Positions 31,137 to 39,778 of a DNA stretch of 64,000 nt are shown in pieces (the stretch's first letter is position 1; each line of letters opens with the position of its first letter). The DNA is taken from the NCBI RefSeq assembly GCF_041435355.1, contig NZ_CP108442.1, positions 2,170,001 to 2,234,000 of the forward strand, read 5' to 3'. The notes below the pieces were generated by a model. It made no database searches. It was not told the DNA's origin and saw only the letters and a program-made list of their open reading frames with translations. The position numbers and the translations under genes were made by a program. This DNA is from Streptomyces sp. NBC_01276 (GTDB taxonomy: Bacteria; Actinomycetota; Actinomycetes; Streptomycetales; Streptomycetaceae).

Positions 31137-32651
31137 TTATCGGTCCCCGAAGATGGTGCGGTGCCAGTCCTTGGCCGCCACCGCGGTGTTGTCGTACATC
31201 ACGTGCTTGACCTGCGTGTACTCCTCGAAGGAGTAGGTTGACATGTCCTTTCCGAAGCCGCTGGCCTTGTAGCCGCCGTGGGGCATCTCGCTGATGATCG
31301 GGATGTGGTCGTTGACCCACACACAGCCGGCCTTGAGCTCGCGTGTGGCCCGGTTCGCCCGGTAGAGGTCCCGGCTCCAGGCGGAGGCGGCGAGCCCGTA
31401 CGGGGTGTCGTTGGCCAGCGCGAGGCCCTCGTCGTCGGTGTCGAAGGGCAGGACGACCAGGACCGGGCCGAAGATCTCGGACTGGACGACCTCGCTGTCC
31501 TGCGCGGCACCGGAGATCAGCGTCGGCCGGTAGTAGGCGCCCGCCTCCAGCTCGCCGCCCGGGATCTCGCCGCCGGTGACGACCGTGGCGTACGCGCGGG
31601 CGCGCTCGACGAAGGCGGCGACCCGGTCGCGCTGGGCGTGCGAGACCAACGGGCCGAGATCGGTGGTGGGCGCGAAGGGGTCACCGAGCCGGACGGTCTC
31701 CATCAGCTCGGCGACCCGGGCGACGAAGGCGTCGTGCAGGGGGCGCTGGACGTAGGCGCGGGTGGCCGCGGTGCAGTCCTGGCCGGTGTTGATGAGCGAG
31801 GCGGCGACGGCGCCGTGGGCGGCGGCCTCCAGGTCCGCGTCGTCGAAGACGAGGAAGGGGGCCTTGCCGCCGAGCTCCAGGTGGAGCCGCTTGACGGTGG
31901 CGGTGGCGATCTCGGCCACCCGCTTGCCGACGGCGGTGGAGCCGGTGAAGGAGGTCATGACCACGTCGGGGTGGCCGACCAGGTGCTCGCCCGCGTCCCG
32001 CCCGGCACCCGTGACGATGTTGACCACGCCGTCCGGGATGCCCGCCTCCTTGGCCGCCTGGGCGAACATCAGGGAGGTCAGGGGGGTGAGCTCGGCGGGC
32101 TTGAGGACGATGGTGTTGCCCGCGGCGATGGCCGGGAGGATCTTCCAGGCGGCCATCTGGAGCGGATAGTTCCAGGGGGCGATGGAGCCGACGACCCCGA
32201 TGGCCTCGCGCCGTACGTAGGAGGTGTGGTCCCCGGAGTACTCGCCGGCCGCCTGGCCCTGGAGGTGACGGGCCGCGCCCGCGAAGAAGGCGGTGTTGTC
32301 GATGGTCCCCGGCACGTCGAACTCCGTGGACAGCTTGACCGGCTTGCCGCACTGCAGGGACTCGGCGTACGCGAAGTCCTCCGCCTGCTCGGCCAGTACG
32401 CCGGCCAGCCGGTGCAGGGCGTCCGAACGCTCCCCGGGGGTCGCGGCCGACCAGGCGGGGAAGGCCCGCTTGGCGGCGGCGACGGCCTCGTCCACGTCCG
32501 CCGTGCCCGCCAGTTCGTAGGTGAGGACCTCCTGGCCGGTCGCGGGGTCGACCACCGTGTGCGAGTGACCCGACGTACCGGAGCGGAGCCGGCCGTCGAT
32601 GTACTGCGCGCCGTCTGCGAAGCGGTCCTTAACCTGGAAGCGGTTACCCAT
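31137..32651 (-). CDS. Gamma-aminobutyraldehyde dehydrogenase-like aldehyde dehydrogenase
   Basis: A 504-residue NAD-dependent aldehyde dehydrogenase. Key pieces are SIAPWNYPLQMAAWKI, the Glu in LHLELGGKAPFLVFDDAD, the catalytic Cys in NTGQDCTAATRAYV and SEIFGPVLVVLPFD. Proximity to the polyamine transporter and amine oxidase suggests oxidation of 4-aminobutyraldehyde or a related polyamine aldehyde. The start at 32651 (MGNRFQVKDRFADGAQ) follows a GTG in frame one codon earlier. A dyad-symmetric site lies about 77 bases upstream. The gene ends 46 bases before the binding-protein gene, so it probably leads the operon. Confidence 0.9.
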   Translation of the reverse strand: MGNRFQVKDRFADGAQYIDGRLRSGTSGHSHTVVDPATGQEVLTYELAGTADVDEAVAAAKRAFPAWSAATPGERSDALHRLAGVLAEQAEDFAYAESLQCGKPVKLSTEFDVPGTIDNTAFFAGAARHLQGQAAGEYSGDHTSYVRREAIGVVGSIAPWNYPLQMAAWKILPAIAAGNTIVLKPAELTPLTSLMFAQAAKEAGIPDGVVNIVTGAGRDAGEHLVGHPDVVMTSFTGSTAVGKRVAEIATATVKRLHLELGGKAPFLVFDDADLEAAAHGAVAASLINTGQDCTAATRAYVQRPLHDAFVARVAELMETVRLGDPFAPTTDLGPLVSHAQRDRVAAFVERARAYATVVTGGEIPGGELEAGAYYRPTLISGAAQDSEVVQSEIFGPVLVVLPFDTDDEGLALANDTPYGLAASAWSRDLYRANRATRELKAGCVWVNDHIPIISEMPHGGYKASGFGKDMSTYSFEEYTQVKHVMYDNTAVAAKDWHRTIFGDR

Positions 32652-32727
32652 CACGCTCTCACGCTCTCCGTAGCTACAGCTCGAATTGAGTGCCGATCCT
32701 GACAGAGGCGTTCCCCTCCGCCAAGTG

Positions 32728-32763
32728 ATTCCGTTGTTGCCTTTTGATTACGCGACGGAATCG
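32728..32763. promoter_or_regulatory. Operator-like inverted repeat upstream of aldehyde dehydrogenase and NADAR genes
   Basis: Arms gattccgt (32728-32735) and acggaatc (32756-32763) are perfect complements separated by 20 bases. The region is AT-richer than its surroundings. A repeat with nearly the same arms and exactly the same 20-base spacing lies at 42612-42649 beside the AsnC gene. It is 77 bases from the aldehyde dehydrogenase start and 71 from the divergent NADAR gene. Confidence 0.6.
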
Positions 32764-32833
32764 GTCGACCATGTGTCGAGGCGCGCCCGAAATCCCGTAC
32801 GAAGTGTCAGTGGTGACTGCAAGACTCGCGTGC

Positions 32834-33391
32834 ATGGAGATGACCGACAAGTTGATCGGGCAGGTCAGCCGTGGTGAGCGGCTGAAGTACCTGCCCTTCT
32901 GGGGGCACCGGCCGCAGGCCGACGGACGGCTCGGTCCGAGCTGTCTGAGCCAGTGGTGGCCGTCCGCTTTCACTGTGGGTGATGTCCGGTACGCCACGGC
33001 CGAGCACTGGATGATGGCCGGCAAGGCGCGGTTGTTCGGGGACGCGGAGGCGGAGCGGGCGGCGCTGCGGGCCGGGAGTCCGGGGGCGGCGAAGGCGGCC
33101 GGACGGCTGGTGCGCGGCTTCGACGAGACCGTGTGGCAGCGGGAGCGGTTCGCGCTGGTCGTGGAGGGCAGCGTCCACAAGTTCGGCTCCGATCCGGCGC
33201 TGCGGGCGTACCTGCTCGGTACGGGGAACCGGGTGCTGGTGGAGGCGAGCCCGGTGGACCGGATCTGGGGCATCGGACTGGCCGCCGACGACGAGCGCGC
33301 CCTCGACCCGGCGCGCTGGCGGGGGCTGAACCTGCTGGGCTTCGCGCTGATGGAGGCGCGGGAGCGGCTGCGGGAGGGGAACGCGGGGTGA
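32834..33391 (+). CDS. NADAR-family protein (YbiA-like)
   Basis: A 185-residue NADAR-domain protein. Family features are [23 protein letters not shown] shortened to its core ([10 protein letters not shown]), the [16 protein letters not shown] region, and [24 protein letters not shown] C-terminal residues. The N-glycosidase family cleaves bonds to ADP-ribose-like or riboflavin-intermediate substrates; the residues around the Glu of the AEHWM segment are consistent with activity. The start is either ATG 32834 or ATG 32840. Its stop overlaps the start of the NUDIX gene (GTGA). Confidence 0.87.
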   Translation: MEMTDKLIGQVSRGERLKYLPFWGHRPQADGRLGPSCLSQWWPSAFTVGDVRYATAEHWMMAGKARLFGDAEAERAALRAGSPGAAKAAGRLVRGFDETVWQRERFALVVEGSVHKFGSDPALRAYLLGTGNRVLVEASPVDRIWGIGLAADDERALDPARWRGLNLLGFALMEARERLREGNAG

Positions 33392-33807
33392 ATCCCGCGG
33401 AGCGGCGCCGGGTGGCGGCGGTCATCGTGCGGGACGGCAGCGTGCTGATGGTGCGCGAGCGGGGACGGGGGCCGTCCGGCCGGCATGACGGGGCGGAGTA
33501 CTGGACCCTGCCGGGCGGCGGGGTGGAGCCCGGGGAGGACCTGGAGGCGGCCGTGCGGCGCGAGGTGGCCGAGGAGACGGGGCTGCGGGCCCTGTCGGTG
33601 CACCGCGCGTTCGAGGCCCCGTACCCCTCGGGCTGGACCACCTGCTTCCGGGTGGAGGTGGCGGCCGGGGAGCCGGTACTGGGGGTGGACGCGGAGCTGG
33701 AGTGCGACTGCCCCCGGATGGTGGGCCTGACGTGGGTCCCCCTCCCCCGGACCGGCGCGGACGGGCCCTACATGGTCCCCACCCTGCTGTCGGCCGCCAC
33801 GCCCTGA
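33388..33807 (+). CDS. NUDIX hydrolase
   Basis: A 139-residue NUDIX protein. The Nudix box is complete: [20 protein letters not shown] followed by TGL, matching Gx5Ex7REUxEExGU. Substrates of the family are nucleoside diphosphates linked to another group, such as ADP-ribose or oxidised nucleotides. It starts with GTG at 33388 inside the stop of the NADAR gene, so both are made from one transcript with translational coupling. The pairing hints at a shared ADP-ribose or nucleotide-intermediate substrate chain. Confidence 0.9.
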   Translation: MNPAERRRVAAVIVRDGSVLMVRERGRGPSGRHDGAEYWTLPGGGVEPGEDLEAAVRREVAEETGLRALSVHRAFEAPYPSGWTTCFRVEVAAGEPVLGVDAELECDCPRMVGLTWVPLPRTGADGPYMVPTLLSAATP

Positions 33808-33867
33808 CCCCCGTGGCCTCACCCCCGTGGCCCGCCCCGCGCCCGGGGTGCGGTACGGGCCGGGGCG

Positions 33868-34584
33868 TCAGACGCGTGCGCGGGGCTGGTCGTCGGTCAC
33901 GGAGACCGACGGGCCGCCCCGGCCACCGCCGGATTCCTCCAGGGTGGGGCCGAAGAAGACCAGCAGGGTCATGCCGATGCCCAGCACGATGCCGACCCCG
34001 CCGAGGATGATCCCCGCCAGGGCCATCCCGCCGTTGGTGGATTCGCCGCGGCTCGCCTTGCCCCGGCCCAGCGCGCCGAAGACGACGGCCGCGATGCCGA
34101 GGGCGATCGACCCGACCATGGTCACGCAGCCGACCACCGAGAGGATGCCGAGCACCAGGGCGGCGACGCCGAAGCCATTGCTGGCGGGCCGGGCGTAGGG
34201 CGGGTACCCGGCATAACCGGGGTAGCCGGCGTAGCCCTGGTACCCCGGCCGGACGGGGGGCGGCGGGCCGGGGTACGCGTAGGCCGCCGGGTCCGGCTGG
34301 GCCGGGTACCCGTACGCGGCCGTGGCCCCATGCACGGGTGCCGGCGCGGGTATCGGGGGCGGCGCGTACGGCGACGGCGGGGCGGGCGCGCCCTGGGCCT
34401 CCGGTGCCCGTACGGACGGGTCCTGCTCGTGGACCGGTGGGACGGCGGCGGGTGCGGCCGGACCGGGGGGCACCGGGGGCACGGAGGGCGTCACCGGCGC
34501 CGCCCCGGCCCGCTTGCCCGGCTCCGCCGCGGACCTCTCGGGCGGGGCCCACGGGTCCCTCGGCTCAGGGCTCTGGTCGGTCAT
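33868..34584 (-). CDS. DUF4190-type proline-rich membrane protein
   Basis: A 238-residue protein with a long cytoplasmic N-terminal half full of Pro, Ala and Tyr-Pro-Gly-type repeats (PGYAGYPGYAGYP), then two hydrophobic segments with the DUF4190 look (FGVAALVLGILSVVGCV and GGMALAGIILGGVGIVLGIG). The C-terminal tail is short and charged. The family is common in actinobacteria and has no known function. It converges on the NUDIX gene with a 60-base gap. Confidence 0.85.
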   Translation of the reverse strand: MTDQSPEPRDPWAPPERSAAEPGKRAGAAPVTPSVPPVPPGPAAPAAVPPVHEQDPSVRAPEAQGAPAPPSPYAPPPIPAPAPVHGATAAYGYPAQPDPAAYAYPGPPPPVRPGYQGYAGYPGYAGYPPYARPASNGFGVAALVLGILSVVGCVTMVGSIALGIAAVVFGALGRGKASRGESTNGGMALAGIILGGVGIVLGIGMTLLVFFGPTLEESGGGRGGPSVSVTDDQPRARV

Positions 34585-34693
34585 ACGGCGCCCCCCTCTC
34601 GTACGGCCATGCTAAGCGCTGCCGCCGACACGGCCCGGGGCTGCCTACGATGAAGCCGACCTGCCCGCACCAGAGTCCTCCCGGAGGCACCCC

Positions 34694-35719
34694 ATGCCCG
34701 ATCTGCACCCCTTCATCGCGGGGCTGCCCAAGGCCGAACTCCACGTCCACCACGTCGGTTCGGCGTCGCCGCGCATCGTGGCCGAACTCGCCTCCCGCCA
34801 CCCCGACTCGAAGGTCCCCACCGACCCCGAGGCCCTCGCCGACTACTTCTCCTTCACGGACTTCGCCCACTTCATCGAGGTCTACCTCTCGGTCGTCGAC
34901 CTGGTCCGCACCCCCGACGACGTGCGGACGCTGACCTTCGAGGTCGCCCGCGACATGGCCCGGCAGAACATCCGCTACGCCGAACTCACCATCACCCCCT
35001 ACTCCTCGACGCGCCGCGGCATCGACGAGCACGCCTTCATGGAGGCCATCGAGGACGCCCGCAAGGCCGCCGAGACCGAACTGGGCGTCATCCTGCGCTG
35101 GTGCTTCGACATCCCCGGCGAGGCCGGCCTGGAAGCCGCCGAGGAGACCCTGCGCCTCGCCGTCGACCTGCGCCCCGAGGGCCTGGTCTCCTTCGGCCTG
35201 GGCGGCCCCGAGATCGGCGTGCCGCGCCCGCAGTTCAAGCCGTACTTCGACCGTGCCCGTGCCGCCGGCCTGCGCAGCGTGCCGCACGCCGGCGAGACCA
35301 CCGGCCCGGAGACGGTCTGGGACGCCGTCCGCGAGCTGGGCGCCGAGCGCATCGGCCACGGCACGAGCGCCGCCAAGGACCCGGAGCTGCTGGCGTACCT
35401 GGCCGAGCACCGCATCGCGCTGGAGGTCTGCCCGACCTCCAACATCGCCACGCGCGCCGTCGCGGACCTCGACCAGCACCCCGTCAAGGAGATGGTCGCC
35501 GCGGGCGTGCTCGTCACCATCAACAGCGACGACCCGCCGATGTTCGGCACCGACCTCAACAACGAGTACGCGGTCGCCGCCCGCCTCCTCGGCCTCGACG
35601 AGCGCGGACTGGCGCGGCTCGCGAAGAACGCCGTCGAGGCCTCCTTCCTGGACGAGGCCGGCAAGGAGAAGCTCAGCGCGGAGATCGACGCGTACACCGC
35701 TGACTGGCTCGCCCGCTGA
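34694..35719 (+). CDS. Adenosine deaminase-family protein, probably 6-aminodeoxyfutalosine deaminase
   Basis: A 341-residue zinc amidohydrolase of the adenosine deaminase family. Metal ligands and catalytic residues seen are HVHHVG near residue 18, PHAGET near 196, GHGTSAAKDP near 220 and NSDDPPMF near 280. In Streptomyces the ortholog in this chromosomal position has, as I recall, been characterised as 6-aminodeoxyfutalosine deaminase of the futalosine menaquinone pathway (S. avermitilis SAV2595). Neither purine-salvage nor other menaquinone genes are adjacent, so this assignment rests on memory of synteny and family, not on context here. Confidence 0.75.
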   Translation: MPDLHPFIAGLPKAELHVHHVGSASPRIVAELASRHPDSKVPTDPEALADYFSFTDFAHFIEVYLSVVDLVRTPDDVRTLTFEVARDMARQNIRYAELTITPYSSTRRGIDEHAFMEAIEDARKAAETELGVILRWCFDIPGEAGLEAAEETLRLAVDLRPEGLVSFGLGGPEIGVPRPQFKPYFDRARAAGLRSVPHAGETTGPETVWDAVRELGAERIGHGTSAAKDPELLAYLAEHRIALEVCPTSNIATRAVADLDQHPVKEMVAAGVLVTINSDDPPMFGTDLNNEYAVAARLLGLDERGLARLAKNAVEASFLDEAGKEKLSAEIDAYTADWLAR

Positions 35720-35756
35720 CGTCCCGTCGGACCCGGCGTCCCCTGAGAATGGGGAC

Positions 35757-36446
35757 ATGAACACCCTGACTGCCGTCGGTCACCGCGGCGATCCCTACCG
35801 AGTCCGCGAGAACACCCTCGCCTCCGTCCGCTCCGCCTTCGCGCGCGGGGCGGACGCGGTGGAGGTCGACGTGCGGCTGACCCGCGACGGCGTGCCGGTC
35901 CTGCTCCACGACGAGACCCTCCAGCGGCTGTGGGGCCACGACGTGCGGCTGGACGACGTCACCGCCGCACAGCTGGAGGAGCTCGCGCAGGGCGGGATCC
36001 CCACCCTGCGCGAGGCCCTGATGGCTGCCGGGGCCGGCCGGCTGATGCTGGACCTGCCGGGCGCCACGGCCGAGACCGTACGGACCGTCGTGGGCCTGGT
36101 GCGCGAGTGCGGGGCGCGCGAGCGCACGTACTACTGCGCCGGGCCGGACACCATGCTCGCGGTCCGCGCCGCCGACCCGGGCGCGGAGATCGCCCTGACC
36201 TGGACCACCCTCTCGCCGCCGCGCCGGGTGCTGATCGACGCGGTCGCCCCCCGCTGGCTCAACTACCGCTTCGGACTGGTCGACCGGGAGCTCACGGACG
36301 CCCTGCACCGGGACGGGCTGCTGGTGTCGGCCTGGACGGCGGACACCAAGCGGTCGATGCGCGCCCTGGCCGCGGCGGGCGTGGACTCCGTCACCACGAA
36401 CAGGGTGGACGCGCTGACCGCGGTCCGGGCCGAGTCCGGCCGGTGA
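35757..36446 (+). CDS. Glycerophosphodiester phosphodiesterase
   Basis: A 229-residue GDPD-family enzyme, which hydrolyses glycerophosphodiesters to glycerol 3-phosphate and an alcohol. Seen are the HRGDPYRVRENTLASVRSAF opening, EVDVRLTRDGVPVLLHDETL with the metal-binding Glu and Asp, and the second His in the HDETL segment. There is no signal peptide, so it acts in the cytoplasm. The ATG at 35757 follows GGGG 2-6 bases upstream. Its stop overlaps the histidine kinase start (GTGA). Confidence 0.88.
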   Translation: MNTLTAVGHRGDPYRVRENTLASVRSAFARGADAVEVDVRLTRDGVPVLLHDETLQRLWGHDVRLDDVTAAQLEELAQGGIPTLREALMAAGAGRLMLDLPGATAETVRTVVGLVRECGARERTYYCAGPDTMLAVRAADPGAEIALTWTTLSPPRRVLIDAVAPRWLNYRFGLVDRELTDALHRDGLLVSAWTADTKRSMRALAAAGVDSVTTNRVDALTAVRAESGR

Positions 36447-37693
36447 TCCGGGCCTGGGGGGAGCGGATCCGGACGGCGGATCCGCGTCGGCGGGACCTGG
36501 GGCTGACGCTGCTGGTGCAGGTGGCGACGACCATTCCGTTCGTGGTGCCCCGCGACCCGCGGGAGTCGCCCGCGACCTGGGCGGCGTACCTGCTGACCAC
36601 GCTCGGCAACCTGCCGCTGGTGTGGCGGCGCCGGGCCCCGGTCCTGGCGCTGTTCGGGGTGGTCGCGGCGGGGACGGTGTACCGGCTGGCCCTGGACGGG
36701 CCCGGCCAGCCGCTGCCGTACGCCGGGCTGATCGCCCTCTACACGATCGCGCTGCACTGCCCGGAGCGGGTGCGGCTGGTCATGGGCGCGGTCGTGGTGG
36801 TGGTGATCCTCGGTTCGGTCGCGCTCAACACGCAGACGGCACGGGAGCTGTTGTTCGCGCTGTTCGTGTTCGGGGCGGCGTTCGCGCTGGGGCGGCTGCA
36901 GGCGACCCGGCAGGCGTACACCGAGGCGGCCCTGGAGCGGGCGGAGCAGCTGGAGCGGGCGAACCGGATCGAGGCGGAACAGGCGGCGGCGCGCGAACGG
37001 GCCCGTATCGCGCGGGAGATGCACGACATCCTCTCGCACGCGGTCAGCATCATGATCGTGCAGGCGGAGGCGGGTCCGGTGGCGGTGCGCCGGGCCCCGG
37101 AACGGGCCGAGGCGGCCTTCGAGGCGATCGCCGAGACGGGCCGCGACGCAATGGCGCAGCTGCGGACGATGCTGGGGGTCCTGCGGACGGACGAGGCGGC
37201 TCCGCGTGCGCCGCAGCCCGGGATCGCGGGGCTGCCGGCCCTGCTGGACCGGGTCCGGGCGAGCGGGCCGAAGGTCTCCTACCAGCGGACGGGCGAGGTG
37301 CGCGCGCTGCCGGCCGCGCTGGAGGCGACGGTGCACCGGGTGGTGCAGGAGGCGCTGACCAATGTGGTCAGGCACGCCGGGGCCTCGACGGTGGACGTAC
37401 GCCTGGAGTACGGGGTGGGGGACCTGACGGTGACGGTCACCGACGACGGCCGCGGACCGGACGGCGCGCGCGGCGGTGCGCGGAACGGCGCGGCGGGCGG
37501 CTTCGCGAACGCCTCCTCGGACGGCTCCTCGGCGGCCTCCTCGGCGGGCTCCGCGAACGGCGGGCACGGGCTGATCGGGATCCGGGAGCGGGCGGCGGCA
37601 CACGGCGGGACGGCCCGGTGCGGTCCGGGGCCCGACGGGGGGTTCTCGGTGCGGGTGGTCCTTGTAACCTCGCCGCTGGAGGTGGGGAAATGA
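36443..37693 (+). CDS. Two-component sensor histidine kinase (NarL-type system)
   Basis: A 416-residue kinase. Four to six hydrophobic segments fill the first 140 residues, followed by a coiled-coil stretch, then the HisKA_3 H-box with ARIAREMHDILSHAVSIMIV, and a HATPase_c domain with VVQEALTNVVRHAG and VTVTDDGRGPDG. An Ala/Ser/Gly-rich insert of about 30 residues splits the ATP lid before HGLIGIRERAAAHGG. It starts with GTG overlapping the phosphodiesterase stop and ends with ATGA overlapping the regulator gene. The signal is unknown. Confidence 0.93.
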   Translation: MIRAWGERIRTADPRRRDLGLTLLVQVATTIPFVVPRDPRESPATWAAYLLTTLGNLPLVWRRRAPVLALFGVVAAGTVYRLALDGPGQPLPYAGLIALYTIALHCPERVRLVMGAVVVVVILGSVALNTQTARELLFALFVFGAAFALGRLQATRQAYTEAALERAEQLERANRIEAEQAAARERARIAREMHDILSHAVSIMIVQAEAGPVAVRRAPERAEAAFEAIAETGRDAMAQLRTMLGVLRTDEAAPRAPQPGIAGLPALLDRVRASGPKVSYQRTGEVRALPAALEATVHRVVQEALTNVVRHAGASTVDVRLEYGVGDLTVTVTDDGRGPDGARGGARNGAAGGFANASSDGSSAASSAGSANGGHGLIGIRERAAAHGGTARCGPGPDGGFSVRVVLVTSPLEVGK

Positions 37694-38370
37694 CGATCCG
37701 TGTGGTGGTGGCCGACGACCAGGAACTGGTGCGCAGCGGTTTCGCGATGATCCTGGACGTCCAGGAGGACATCGAGGTCGTGGCGGAGGTGGGGGACGGT
37801 GCGGCGGCGGTGGAGGCGGTCGCCCGGCTCGCGCCGGACGTCGCGCTGCTGGACATCCGGATGCCGGTGCTGGACGGGATCGAGGCCTGCCGGAGGATCT
37901 CGGCGGGCGGCGCCTGCCGGTCGGTGATGCTGACCACCTTCGACTCGGACGCGTACGTGTACGAGGCGCTGCACGCGGGGGCGAGCGGGTTCCTGCTGAA
38001 GGACGTGCGGCGGGACGATCTGGTGCACGCGGTACGGGTCGTGGCGGCGGGCGAGTCCCTGCTGGCGCCTTCGGTGGCGCGGCGGCTGATCGAGGAGTAC
38101 ACGGCGGCGACGGCCCGGCCGGCGGGTGCGCGGGCCCTGTCGGAGGACCGGCTGGAGGTGCTGACGGCCCGGGAGCGGGAGACGCTGCTGCACCTGGGGC
38201 GGGGGCTGTCGAACGCGGAGATCGCGGCGGCGCTGACGGTGAGCGAGCACACGGTGAAGTCGCACGTGGGCAACCTGCTGGGAAAGCTGGGTCTGCGGGA
38301 CCGGATCCAGGCGGTGATCTGCGCGTACGAGACGGGCCTGATCGCGGCCGGTTCTCCCTCTGGAGAGTGA
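37690..38370 (+). CDS. LuxR/NarL-family response regulator
   Basis: A 226-residue regulator. The receiver domain has VVVADDQELVRSGFAMIL with the acidic pair, the phosphorylated Asp in VALLDIRMPVLDG and Lys in GFLLKDVRRDDLV. The C-terminal GerE helix-turn-helix has LTARERETLLHLGRGLSNAE and AALTVSEHTVKSHVGNLL. It is translationally coupled to the kinase and forms its cognate pair. Target genes are unknown; the serine hydrolase gene just downstream is a candidate. Confidence 0.95.
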   Translation: MTIRVVVADDQELVRSGFAMILDVQEDIEVVAEVGDGAAAVEAVARLAPDVALLDIRMPVLDGIEACRRISAGGACRSVMLTTFDSDAYVYEALHAGASGFLLKDVRRDDLVHAVRVVAAGESLLAPSVARRLIEEYTAATARPAGARALSEDRLEVLTARERETLLHLGRGLSNAEIAAALTVSEHTVKSHVGNLLGKLGLRDRIQAVICAYETGLIAAGSPSGE

Positions 38371-38519
38371 GGAACGGCGTGTCGTCTCCCCCGCGCCGGT
38401 GAGTTGTCGTACCGCGGAAGACCCCTCTCACCGGTGATCCGCAACCACCCCTGTGAACAGCACCATTGAGGACATCGGGGCAGTCGGCCCCACGGATCGC
38501 ACACAGGGGGATCACCATC

Positions 38520-39761
38520 ATGAAGGCACGTACGCGCACGCTGATCGCGGCCACTTTGGTGCTGGGCATCGCGTCCGGCCCGGCGGTCGCGGCGCACGCC
38601 GCCGGCACCGCCCGGACGCCGGCGCCCGCCGCGGCGGCCTCGGCGGCCCCGGTCCGGGCGGCCGGGGTGAAGGCGCCCCTGTTCTCGGCCCCGCCCGACG
38701 CGGCGGCGCTGGAGCGGGCCATCGCGGGTCTGGGCGCCGACCACCCGGAGGCGACGGCCGCGCTGGTGCGGGTGGGCGGTACGAGTGGTTCCTGGAAGGG
38801 CAGTTCCGGGGTGGCGGACGTCCGCAGCGGGCGCGGGGCGATCGAGGACGGCCGGTTCCGGGCGGGTTCGGTGACGAAGGCCTTCACCGCGGCCGTGGTG
38901 CTGCAGCTGGCCGCCGAGCACAGGCTGGATCTGGACCGGCCGGTGCAGGAGTACCTGCCGGGGCTGCTGCCCGGCGGCCCCGGCGGTTTCGAGCCCGTCT
39001 CCGTGCGCCAGTTGCTGAACTACACGAGCGGCCTGAGGTCGGCGGACGGCCCGGGGGACGAGTTCGCGGACGAGTACGCCCACCGCTTCGACGTGGTGGA
39101 CCCGCGGGCACTGATCGCCAACGCGGCGGCCAAGGGCCCCGAGTCCCGGCCCGGCGAAAAGCAGCACTACAGCAACATCCACTACACGGTGCTCGGCGTG
39201 CTGATCGAGAAAGTGACGGGGACGACGTACGAGAAGGCGGTGACCCAGCGGATATTCAAGCCGCTGGGTCTGCGTGACACCTCGTTCCCGGGCCGCACCC
39301 AGACCCGGATACCGGGCCCCCACAACCACGGCTACCAGGCGGTGCCGCGGCCGGGCGGGGGCAGCTCCCTGGTGGACGTGACGGAGTGGAACTCCTCCTC
39401 CAACTGGGCTGCCGGGGACCTCATATCGACCACGGCGGACCTGGAACGTTTCACGGTGGCGCTGTTCGGCGGCAAGGTGGTCCCGCAGCCCCAGCTGGAG
39501 GAGATGTTCACCGTCCCCGACGTGCAGGACGCCGAGACCGGCGAGCACGCGGTGCAGACGGCCGGCCTGAAGGAGTTCAAGCTGCCGGGCGGCGCCGTGG
39601 TCTACGGCAAGACCGGGGGCCGCTTCGGCTACAACACGGTGATCGGCGGCAGCCGCGACCTCTCCCGCACCCTCGTGTACTCGGTGAACTCCACCGATGC
39701 CAAGGGCCGGGAAATGAACAAGGTGGCCATGGGCATCGTGGGTGCGGCCTTCGCCAAGTAG
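38520..39761 (+). CDS. Secreted serine hydrolase (beta-lactamase/D-Ala carboxypeptidase fold)
   Basis: A 413-residue protein with a Sec signal peptide (LIAATLVLGIASGPAVAAHA) and an Ala/Pro-rich linker, then a class C beta-lactamase-like domain. The catalytic triplet is visible: SVTK (SxxK) near residue 120, YSN near 217 and KTG in VVYGKTGGRFGYNTV. Relatives act as D-alanyl-D-alanine carboxypeptidases, esterases or peptidases; the sequence does not decide. It follows the two-component system by 149 bases with its own leader. It converges with the second polyamine-binding gene, 17 bases apart. Confidence 0.9.
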   Translation: MKARTRTLIAATLVLGIASGPAVAAHAAGTARTPAPAAAASAAPVRAAGVKAPLFSAPPDAAALERAIAGLGADHPEATAALVRVGGTSGSWKGSSGVADVRSGRGAIEDGRFRAGSVTKAFTAAVVLQLAAEHRLDLDRPVQEYLPGLLPGGPGGFEPVSVRQLLNYTSGLRSADGPGDEFADEYAHRFDVVDPRALIANAAAKGPESRPGEKQHYSNIHYTVLGVLIEKVTGTTYEKAVTQRIFKPLGLRDTSFPGRTQTRIPGPHNHGYQAVPRPGGGSSLVDVTEWNSSSNWAAGDLISTTADLERFTVALFGGKVVPQPQLEEMFTVPDVQDAETGEHAVQTAGLKEFKLPGGAVVYGKTGGRFGYNTVIGGSRDLSRTLVYSVNSTDAKGREMNKVAMGIVGAAFAK

Positions 39762-39778
39762 GGGCGCGGCGGACCCGG

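Noticed and set aside
30636..31241. Plus-strand open frame within the binding-protein gene
   Set aside because: Lies within a well-supported minus-strand gene and shows no family match.
33807..33867. Two short direct repeats (acccccgtggcc) after the NUDIX gene
   Set aside because: Only two 12-base copies in a GC-rich convergent gap; most likely chance.
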